From contig NZ_CP011253.3 in NCBI RefSeq assembly GCF_000972785.3, positions 2,418,001 to 2,482,000 on the forward strand: a stretch of 64,000 nt of DNA. Direction: 5' to 3'. Source of the stretch: Pandoraea oxalativorans. Its GTDB lineage: Bacteria; Pseudomonadota; Gammaproteobacteria; Burkholderiales; Burkholderiaceae. Below are positions 57,693 to 64,000 of this stretch, piece after piece. Numbering within the stretch: the stretch's first letter is position 1; each line of letters opens with the position of its first letter. The position numbers and the translations under genes were made by a program. A model generated the notes under the pieces. That model was not told where the DNA came from. It worked only from the letters and a program-made list of their open reading frames with translations, and searched no databases.

Positions 57693-58943
57693 TCAGCGTG
57701 GGCGTGCGAGCCATTCGCGGCCCCGAAGCATGAAGTCCCAATAAACCTTTGGCAGCACGTATTTTTTCAGCACCCATGCAAAGCGGTTCGCATGCGTACC
57801 GTCGATAGGGAATGTAGGGAGAAGTTTCCCGCCATAGCCGAATTCCGCAAGCACAATCTTGCCGTGCTCCACGGTCAGCGGACAAGCCCCGTAGCCGTCG
57901 TAATGCAGCGAGAGGGGACGGCCGTCCATCGAAGCGAGCAAGTTCTCGGCGACGACAACGGCCTGCTTGCGCGCGGCGGCGGCGGTTTTGGCGTTGGGCG
58001 CCGAGATCGCGTCGCCGAGACCGAAGACGTTGGCGTAGCGCGCGTGGCGCAGCGTCTCCGGGACGACTTCACACCAGCCGGCGGCGTCGGCCAGCGGACT
58101 CGCCCGCAAGACGTCCGGCGCGCTTTGCGGCGGCACGACGTGCAGCAGATCGAAGGGCTTGTCGACAAACCGCGATTGCCCGTCGGCATCGAAAATCTCG
58201 AAACGCGCCACACGGCGCTCACCGTCCACCGCACGCAGATGCGAGAGGTGATTGAGCGAGATGCGATAGCGCCGGACGTACTCCATCAGCGCCGGGATGT
58301 AGTCTTTGACGCCGAACAGGGCGGGCGCCACAAGATGAAACTCGATCTTCGTCTTGTCCAGCAGACCGCGTTGACGCCACGTATCGGCTGAGAGATACAT
58401 GGCTTTTTGCGGCGCGCCCGCGCACTTGATGGGCATCGGCGGTTGCGTGAACAGGGCATTGCCGCCCTTGAATTCGCGAACCAGCGACCACGTGTACGGC
58501 GCGAGATCTAAGCGGTAATTGGAGGTCACGCCATTGCGACCGAGCGTTTCGCTCAAGCCGTCGATGGCTTCCCAATTCAATTGCAGCCCGGGGGCCACAA
58601 TGAGGAAGCGGTAGCCGAGGCGACGCCCGTCCGAGAGCAGCACTTGCTGGCGCTCCGGTGCGAATGCCGTGACCGCGGCCTGGATCCAGTTCACGCCTTC
58701 GGGAATCACGCTCGACATCGGGCGAGCGGTGCGGGCCGCATCGAATTCACCGGCACCGACGAGCGTCCAGGCGGGCTGATAGTAATGCGTGTCGGCCGGA
58801 TCTACGATCGTGATCGAGAGCGTCGGACGGCGGCGGCGCAGGCTTGCGGCGACCGAAATGCCGGCCGCCCCCGCACCCATGATGACGATGTCGGCGTTGC
58901 TCTCCGTCGCGGGTGCTGGCGTCGCGGATACATCGCTGGACAT
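57693..58943 (-). CDS. sulfide:quinone oxidoreductase (SQR, HMT2-like)
   Basis: 416 residues. FAD/NAD(P) Rossmann start (ADIVIMGAGAAGISVAASLRRR), the active-site region TQPPMPIKCAGAPQKAMYLSADTWRQRG with the catalytic Cys, FGLGDAISAPNAKTAAAARKQA (FAD C-terminal GD motif) and YDGYGACPLTVEHGKIVLAEFGYGGKLLPTFP, the pattern of type II SQR. It oxidises sulfide to persulfide and feeds electrons to quinone. No sulfur dioxygenase gene follows. Confidence 0.92.
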   Translation of the reverse strand: MSSDVSATPAPATESNADIVIMGAGAAGISVAASLRRRRPTLSITIVDPADTHYYQPAWTLVGAGEFDAARTARPMSSVIPEGVNWIQAAVTAFAPERQQVLLSDGRRLGYRFLIVAPGLQLNWEAIDGLSETLGRNGVTSNYRLDLAPYTWSLVREFKGGNALFTQPPMPIKCAGAPQKAMYLSADTWRQRGLLDKTKIEFHLVAPALFGVKDYIPALMEYVRRYRISLNHLSHLRAVDGERRVARFEIFDADGQSRFVDKPFDLLHVVPPQSAPDVLRASPLADAAGWCEVVPETLRHARYANVFGLGDAISAPNAKTAAAARKQAVVVAENLLASMDGRPLSLHYDGYGACPLTVEHGKIVLAEFGYGGKLLPTFPIDGTHANRFAWVLKKYVLPKVYWDFMLRGREWLARPR

Positions 58944-59366
58944 AAGGTCTCCGACAAGTGATCAAAATTGAAACGGATTACGACATATCGATGCGTATCC
59001 GGAGCGATGCGTAACGTGCGATGTAAGGCAGTCGCAAAACGTGCGGGACATTCTACGTTCACTTGTCCCTTAATTCGCGGGAAACAGGCCGATTTCTCAC
59101 AATTTTTACGTTTTTATCAATTGTGAAACGTGTAGGGCGTGTGCCATCGGCGTGAAGTCGCTGCGTTTGCTCGACCGCAGATCGTGACGCGCATGTCATG
59201 CGATACGATTTGTCTTGTGCGACGGTGGCCGCGCAGAGCGCCGCAGCGAACGGCGGACGTCTGCGCGGAGATCACGTATGTGATGCCCGGGAACGTTTGT
59301 GTAACGTGAAGAATGGGTTTGGGTCGCCAGGTATGCGACGCGAAAAGAAGCGGGAACGTTGGCGAT
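58944..59366. other. regulatory gap upstream of SQR
   Basis: 423 bases with no supported gene; SQR starts at 58943 on the minus strand and CadR ends at 59367. It holds the 8-bp dyad at 59097-59126 (separate entry). Confidence 0.4.
59097..59126. promoter_or_regulatory. candidate operator dyad upstream of SQR
   Basis: Arms TCACAATT (59097-59104) and AATTGTGA (59119-59126) with a 14-base AT-rich spacer, in an otherwise GC-rich genome. About 150 bp before the SQR start. A regulator binding site is inferred, not shown. Confidence 0.5.
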
Positions 59367-59843
59367 TTACGCGTGATCGTGATTGTGGTCGTGCTCGCAC
59401 GCGACCTCGATGGGTTCCGTCTCGTTGTGACAAGGGCAAGCTTCACCCTGTGCGCCTTGCATGAGTGCGCGCAAGATGCCGCAGTCGCTCGTCTCATGAC
59501 GGCTGCGGCATTGCGCTTGCAGATGCAGAAGCTGCTGCTCGAGCGCCTGCAATTCGTGGATGCGTGAATGCACACGTGCCAGATGTGCCTCGATCAGTTG
59601 GTTGGCGTCTTCACACGTCACGTGGGTGTCGTGCGCCAGTTCGCCGAGTCGTTTGGCATCGGCGAGTGGCATGTCGAGCGAACGGCAGTGACGAATGAAG
59701 CGCAGGGCTTCCAGGTGTTCGTCGCCGTAGGTGCGATAACCCGCGTCGGTTCGCGGCGGCGACGGTAGCAGGCCGGCGCGCTCGTAATAGCGGATGGTTT
59801 CAACATCGGTGCCCGCCGCCCGGGCCAATTCTCCGATTTTCAT
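59367..59843 (-). CDS. cadR: MerR-family Cd(II)/Pb(II)-responsive regulator
   Basis: 158 residues from the ATG at 59843. N-terminal MerR winged helix (MKIGELARAAGTDVETIRYYERAGLLPSPPR), a coiled-coil dimerisation helix, metal-ligand cysteines at residues 77, 112, 121, 136 and 138, and a His-rich tail (EHDHNHDHA). Cys77 and Cys112 fit the CadR/PbrR pattern. It activates the divergent P-type ATPase from the promoter between them. Frame upstream of 59843 runs into that promoter and is not coding. Confidence 0.92.
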   Translation of the reverse strand: MKIGELARAAGTDVETIRYYERAGLLPSPPRTDAGYRTYGDEHLEALRFIRHCRSLDMPLADAKRLGELAHDTHVTCEDANQLIEAHLARVHSRIHELQALEQQLLHLQAQCRSRHETSDCGILRALMQGAQGEACPCHNETEPIEVACEHDHNHDHA

Positions 59844-59845
59844 GC

Positions 59846-59876
59846 TTGACTCCGTAGTCACTACAGGGTTTTGAAT
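59846..59876 (+). promoter_or_regulatory. MerR-type promoter of the metal ATPase gene with CadR operator
   Basis: -35 TTGACT at 59846-59851 and -10 TTGAAT at 59871-59876 are separated by 19 bp, the long spacer MerR proteins correct by bending DNA. Between them is the imperfect palindrome ACTCCGTAG-TNA-CTACAGGGT (59849-59869), a CadR-type operator. Confidence 0.85.
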
Positions 59877-59911
59877 GAAGGGTAACACGAATCATGTAAC
59901 CAGGAGTTCAC

Positions 59912-62440
59912 ATGACTGACGCTTCGGAATCGGCCCATTCGGCCCATTCGGCCCGTTCGGCCCGTTCGGCGGGTCTGAAGACTACGGCGACGGCGGATCG
60001 GGAGATGCCCGGCCATGGAAATGGTCCGGCACAAGGGCATGATCACGAGACCTGTCACGGGCATTCGCATGAACGGGCGACGCCACCACAGGCGCATCGG
60101 CATGCCCAAGATCACGGCCATTGTCACGACGGTCATGCTCACGACCGCGACCACGACCACGACCACGACCATGACCATGACCATGACCATGACCCCGGCA
60201 GCCATGGCGTAACCGCCGCCCATACGCATGACGAAGCGTCGTGCTGTGCCGGCGGCGGGAGTGTTGCGCCGTCGGCACCGGCCCCCACGACGGATGCCCC
60301 GCAAGCGCGCTTTCGCATCGATCAGATGGACTGTCCCACGGAGGAGCGTCTGATTCGCGACCAGCTTGAGCGTCGTCCCGGTGTCGAGACGTTGTATTTC
60401 AACCTGCTCAAGCGTGAACTGACGGTCGTTTTCGACAAGCGCGCGTCGGCGTCCGACATCGCCGGTGAGCGCGACGCCGTGGCGGACACCCTGCGCAAAC
60501 TGGGGATGACGCCGGTGCTGCTGTCCGGCGAGAACGCTGGTGCAGCCGCACCGCCGCCCGCCAACCGGGCAAACGACGCCGCCCGGCTCATAGCCGGTGG
60601 TGTGCTGGCTGCGGCGAGCGAGGTCGCTGTCTGGTCCGGCGTGCCCGAGCACAGCCTGTGGGTGGGGGGCATGGTTGTCGCCGCCATCCTTGCGTGCGGC
60701 TTGCCGACCCTCAAGAAGGGCTGGATCGCGCTGCGACACTTCACGCTGAACATTCACTTCCTGATGTCGCTTGCCGTGATCGGCGCGATGTTCATCGGTC
60801 AGTGGCCCGAAGCCGCCATGGTGATCGTGCTGTTTGCGTTGTCCGAAAAGCTCGAGGCGGCATCGCTGACCCGGGCGCGTCGCGCCGTCGAGGCTTTGAT
60901 GCGTCTCGCGCCGGATCAGGCGTCGGTGCAGCAGGCCGATGGCACCTGGGCAGACGTCCCTGCTGCAACGCTTGTCGTGGGGGCGCGGGTGCGCGCGCGT
61001 CCGGGCGAGCGCATTGCCATCGACGGCGTGATCGAGGAGGGGGCCTCGGCACTGAATCAAGCGTCGATTACCGGTGAGAGCGTGCCCGTCGACAAGACGG
61101 TTGGAGACGACGTCTTCGCAGGCAGCATCAACGAAAGCGGTCTGATCGTGTATCGCACGACGGTCGCCCCTCGCGATACGACGCTCGCGCGCATCGTGCG
61201 CATTGTCGAGACGGCTCAGCAGCAACGCTCGCCGACGCAACGCTTCGTCGACAAGTTCTCACGCATTTACACGCCGGTCGTGGTGCTTTGCGCGCTGCTG
61301 GTCGCGATTGTGCCGCCGCTGGTGTTTGGATTGGCCTGGTCGCCGTGGATCTACAAGGCGCTCGTGATGCTGGTCATCGCATGCCCCTGCGCGCTGGTGA
61401 TTTCCACGCCGGTCACCGTCGTGAGCGGGCTGACCGCTGCGGCGCGCGCCGGGATTCTGATCAAGGGCGGGGCATTTCTGGAGAGCGGACGCCTGATCCG
61501 TGCCGTCGCGCTCGACAAGACCGGCACGCTCACGCGAGGCGAACCGCGCCTGACCGATGTCGTGCCATTACGCGGCACCTCTCGCGACGATGCGCTGACG
61601 CTCGCTGCCGCACTCGACGCCCAGACGACTCACCCGATCGCTCGCGCTGTTGTCGACGGTCATGCGCAGGCGGGGCTTGGGGCGTTGCCGTCCGTCACCG
61701 ATTTCGAAGCGCTGGTGGGCATGGGCGTGAAGGGACGCATCGGCGAAACGCTCTACTTCCTCGGAAACCATCGTCTGATCGAATCGCTGGGCGTGTGCAG
61801 TGCCGAGGTGGAAGCCGAGCTGACGCGTCTCGAAGCGCAGGCGCGCACCGCTATCGTGCTGGCAAGCGAAACGCAGGCGCTGGCAGTGCTGGCGGTGGCC
61901 GACACGCTGCGTGAGGAAAGTCGTGAGGCCATTGCCCGGTTGACGAAAATGGGCGTACGCACCGTCATGCTGACGGGCGACAACCGAGCCACTGCTCAGG
62001 TCATCGGTGAGCAATCGGGTGTGAGCGATGTGCGCGCCGAAATGCTGCCGGAAGACAAGTGGCAAGCCGTGTCGTCGCTGCGCGAAAAGTACGGGCACGT
62101 AGGGATGGTGGGCGATGGCATCAACGATGCGCCCGCGCTGGCCGCGGCCGACGTCGGCTTCGCGATGGGGGTGACGGGCACGGACAGCGCGCTCGAGACC
62201 GCCGACGTCACGCTGATGGACGACGATTTGCGCAAATTGCCAGCCTTTCTGGCGCTTTCGCAACGCTCGGCGACGGTACTTAAGCAAAACATCGCTGTCG
62301 CCCTCGGGATCAAGGCCGTGTTTTTCGCACTCGCGGTAATGGGCCTGGCATCGCTGTGGATGGCGGTGTTTGCGGATGTGGGTGCGAGCCTGCTGGTGAT
62401 CGCCAACGGCATGCGCCTGCTTCGTACCCGGGTCGTTTGA
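59912..62440 (+). CDS. cadA: heavy-metal P1B-type ATPase (Cd/Zn/Pb exporter)
   Basis: 842 residues. A His/Asp-rich N-terminal region (residues ~32-108, with a DH repeat run) and Ser/Ala repeats, a heavy-metal domain with a single Cys in MDCPTEE, eight TM helices with metal site CPC in ACPCAL, TGES (actuator), phosphorylation site DKTGTLTRGE, HP motif THPIARAV, and GDGINDAPAL. Exports Cd2+, Zn2+ or Pb2+. Divergent from cadR, with its promoter in the gap. The His-rich N-terminus and tandem repeats are unusually long. Confidence 0.93.
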   Translation: MTDASESAHSAHSARSARSAGLKTTATADREMPGHGNGPAQGHDHETCHGHSHERATPPQAHRHAQDHGHCHDGHAHDRDHDHDHDHDHDHDHDPGSHGVTAAHTHDEASCCAGGGSVAPSAPAPTTDAPQARFRIDQMDCPTEERLIRDQLERRPGVETLYFNLLKRELTVVFDKRASASDIAGERDAVADTLRKLGMTPVLLSGENAGAAAPPPANRANDAARLIAGGVLAAASEVAVWSGVPEHSLWVGGMVVAAILACGLPTLKKGWIALRHFTLNIHFLMSLAVIGAMFIGQWPEAAMVIVLFALSEKLEAASLTRARRAVEALMRLAPDQASVQQADGTWADVPAATLVVGARVRARPGERIAIDGVIEEGASALNQASITGESVPVDKTVGDDVFAGSINESGLIVYRTTVAPRDTTLARIVRIVETAQQQRSPTQRFVDKFSRIYTPVVVLCALLVAIVPPLVFGLAWSPWIYKALVMLVIACPCALVISTPVTVVSGLTAAARAGILIKGGAFLESGRLIRAVALDKTGTLTRGEPRLTDVVPLRGTSRDDALTLAAALDAQTTHPIARAVVDGHAQAGLGALPSVTDFEALVGMGVKGRIGETLYFLGNHRLIESLGVCSAEVEAELTRLEAQARTAIVLASETQALAVLAVADTLREESREAIARLTKMGVRTVMLTGDNRATAQVIGEQSGVSDVRAEMLPEDKWQAVSSLREKYGHVGMVGDGINDAPALAAADVGFAMGVTGTDSALETADVTLMDDDLRKLPAFLALSQRSATVLKQNIAVALGIKAVFFALAVMGLASLWMAVFADVGASLLVIANGMRLLRTRVV
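59928..59972 (+). repeat. 9-bp tandem repeat in the ATPase gene
   Basis: Four near-identical 9-bp units (TCGGCCCAT/TCGGCCCGT) in frame encode S-A-H or S-A-R triplets near the N-terminus. Approximate bounds. Confidence 0.7.
60145..60193 (+). repeat. 6-bp tandem repeat encoding an Asp-His tract
   Basis: About eight copies of GACCAC/GACCAT in frame give a run of alternating Asp-His, a metal-binding linker. The first copies end in C, the later ones in T. Likely to vary in length between strains. Confidence 0.8.
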
Positions 62441-62467
62441 GTCGTGTGACGTTCGCTTGCCCGATGC

Positions 62468-63505
62468 CTAAGCGCGGCGCATGCCGCGCTCAAGGCGATG
62501 GGCATCGGGCAATTGGCATAGCGCGTGCGCGGCGCGGCTGGTAGCGTTGACGATGATCGCGTCGAGGCGTCCCGTCAGCGTCTCGCGATGTTCCATCGAG
62601 ATGAGCATATCCTCAAGCGCCCGCTGCGCGAGCGCAGCGTCGTTGATATGCCCGAGCAACGTTTGCGCGGTGCGCAATGTTTCGTGATACGGCGAGCGAA
62701 ACGATTTCCGTAGCCACGGCGTGAGCGCCTCGGCGCTGTAACGCGCCTTCTTGATCTTCACACGCAACGCGTGCAACTGCTCGGTATCGAGCATGGCCAA
62801 CTGGCGACAATCAGGAAATAACTCAATGTATCGTTCGCGAAGCACGTTGTGCGCGTGTTTCGCCAGGGCGCGTGGCCGCTTGCCGGGCGTACGCGACGGA
62901 CGTCGCAGGGCTTTGGCCGCACGCGCATCGGTCGTACCGTTGTCCTGGACGCCAAAGGCATCGCGCAGCAGTCCATGCAACGCGCGCTGGCGGTCGCTGG
63001 TCAGCGCGGCGGCGGCTTGCGCGCGGGCGTCGCTGCGAACCTTCGACAGATGCGCATCGACGGCAATCCAGTCGACTTCCGGATATTCGAGGCGTAACGC
63101 CGGAAGTGTCTCGGTGGTCAAAACGTCCGCGTCGCGCGCGGGGCCCATCGAATGCCCGAGCCAACGCAGTTCGGCGACGAGTTCGCGGTGCCAGCGCGGT
63201 TTGAGCCACGGCGAGTAGATGTCGATCAGCGCACGAAGACGACGCGTCGCGATACGCAACTGATGAACGGCTTCAGGAGGAATGGCGTCGATGTGGGCCA
63301 CGTATTCTCCCGCATCGGTCAGCGCGGGCCATTGCGCCAACGCAGACGCCGCGTGCATGACCAGCAGACGAGACGCCGACATACGCCGCATTTGGGCAGA
63401 CGACGGCAGCGCGATTTCCTCTGCCTGACGAGCGCCGGCAGCGGAGAAAACTTCGGAAGAGGTGGCGGAAGCCGCCAACGGCGCGCGTGTCATGTTACGC
63501 AACAT
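62468..63505 (-). CDS. CHAD-domain protein
   Basis: 345 residues. CHAD domain with the conserved basic HQLRIATRRLRALIDIYSPWL (about 80-100) and HALRVKIKKARYSAEALTPWLRKSF motifs, Lys/Arg/His-rich helices that bind polyphosphate; a common partner in polyphosphate granules. No CYTH domain in the same protein. Convergent with the metal ATPase. The ATG at 63505 or 63493 (MTRAPL) is possible. Confidence 0.88.
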   Translation of the reverse strand: MLRNMTRAPLAASATSSEVFSAAGARQAEEIALPSSAQMRRMSASRLLVMHAASALAQWPALTDAGEYVAHIDAIPPEAVHQLRIATRRLRALIDIYSPWLKPRWHRELVAELRWLGHSMGPARDADVLTTETLPALRLEYPEVDWIAVDAHLSKVRSDARAQAAAALTSDRQRALHGLLRDAFGVQDNGTTDARAAKALRRPSRTPGKRPRALAKHAHNVLRERYIELFPDCRQLAMLDTEQLHALRVKIKKARYSAEALTPWLRKSFRSPYHETLRTAQTLLGHINDAALAQRALEDMLISMEHRETLTGRLDAIIVNATSRAAHALCQLPDAHRLERGMRRA

Positions 63506-63735
63506 AGCATAGTTGCCGGAGCGTATGACGCGGCAAAACGGGTGCAGCGCTTTGTCGCGGGCGCCTGCTTTCCGCAGGGCGGGGCACAGGCCACCCGCGA
63601 GGCACGCAACGTCACATCAGTCGTGGACCTCGCGAGAGGATGACGTGACGCTTTCTCGTTGCTGCGCATGGCGCATCGGAATTCAGACGCGGAATCCCGC
63701 AGGGATCCTGTTGAAACCGAGGGCCGGATGCGAGC

Positions 63736-63765
63736 AAAAAAGATAGGCCGGCACGGAGGCCGGCC
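63736..63765 (-). terminator. intrinsic terminator after the HU gene
   Basis: On the minus strand, a 7-bp GC stem (63759-63765 with 63746-63752, 6-base loop) is followed within four bases by a T6 run. Confidence 0.8.
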
Positions 63766-63780
63766 TGCGCGCAACTGGTT

Positions 63781-64000
63781 TTACTTCTTGTTCACAGCGT
63801 CCTTGAACGCCTTGCCAGCCGTGAACTTCACGGTCTTGGCTGCCGGGATCTTGATCGCTTCGCCAGTCTTCGGGTTGCGGCCGGTACGCGCAGCGCGCTT
63901 GCCCGAACCGAACGAGCCGAAGCCGATCAACTGAACCGAGTCACCCTTGGCGACAGCCTTCTTGACGGTCTCGAGCAGAGCGTCGATGGTTTCGCCAGTT
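63781..64000 (-). CDS. HU family DNA-binding protein (5' end outside the window)
   Basis: The C-terminal ~72 residues are present: [19 protein letters not shown], then [40 protein letters not shown] and a final NKK. The DNA-binding arm motif GRNPKTGE is intact. HU is a histone-like nucleoid protein, about 90-95 residues in full; the start lies beyond position 64000. Confidence 0.95.
   Translation of the reverse strand, partial: TGETIDALLETVKKAVAKGDSVQLIGFGSFGSGKRAARTGRNPKTGEAIKIPAAKTVKFTAGKAFKDAVNKK

Noticed and set aside
60145-60193. CRISPR-like short repeats in the ATPase gene
   Set aside because: The 6-bp units are contiguous and in frame, encoding Asp-His; no spacers.

Overview
The window is 64 kb of GC-rich (roughly 63%) chromosomal DNA from a beta-proteobacterium. 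The smpB / ratA / rnfH and guaB / guaA neighbourhoods, the UacT-PuuD-UraH purine block and the overall protein style fit Burkholderiales, most likely Pandoraea or a close relative. That genus-level call is inference from gene content only. No rRNA, tRNA or CRISPR array was seen.

Layout. 0.1-7.7 kb is housekeeping: an SPFH protein, smpB, ratA-rnfH, an EamA exporter, then guaB, a small membrane protein and guaA, closed by a strong terminator. 7.7-11.8 kb is an accessory operon of unknown function: an FAD oxidoreductase, a 2x[4Fe-4S] ferredoxin and a Tat-exported ABC substrate-binding protein without its transporter, divergent from a Crp/Fnr-type regulator and trailed by a decayed LysR end. 12.1-17.4 kb holds an active-site-altered SDR, a LysR remnant, an MFS exporter with a divergent LysR gene, a Lon N-domain protein and an orphan ParB-like protein. 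17.4-22.9 kb is a complete branched-chain-amino-acid-type ABC operon (livFGMH plus binding protein) divergent from a GntR/FCD regulator; three near-identical 10-bp palindromes lie between them. 23.1-24.6 kb is tadA-ldcA.

25-43.7 kb is a purine (urate/allantoin) catabolic region: PuuE allantoinase, UraD, allantoicase, ureidoglycolate lyase, PuuD, UraH, an NCS2 permease, 8-oxoguanine deaminase and a LysR regulator. Two insertion sequences lie in it. An IS2-like element follows allA (5-bp duplication CGGCG). A second IS3-type element has split the permease gene; deleting the interval between two GGTGT repeats restores a clean 457-codon frame. Set inside this region, at 30.0-34.2 kb, is a four-gene operon: circularly permuted ATP-grasp, alpha-E protein, transglutaminase-like protease and Anbu (a proteasome-like peptidase). 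It looks like a peptide-synthesis or peptide-tagging and degradation pathway whose substrate is not established, and it is the best candidate here for an incompletely described system. A frameshifted MATE gene follows it.

43.9-48.9 kb encodes a BMP-type (nucleoside-like) ABC importer. 49-52.5 kb has a YbiT-type ABC-F ATPase, an aldehyde dehydrogenase, a DUF1289 protein and a half-size EamA transporter. 53-57.4 kb has an outer-membrane phospholipase A and an adjacent c-di-GMP pair (an EAL-domain protein, then a GGDEF cyclase). 57.7-62.4 kb holds a sulfide:quinone oxidoreductase and a Cd/Pb/Zn resistance pair, CadR and a His-rich P-type ATPase, with a MerR-type promoter between them. A CHAD protein and the 3' part of an HU gene end the window.
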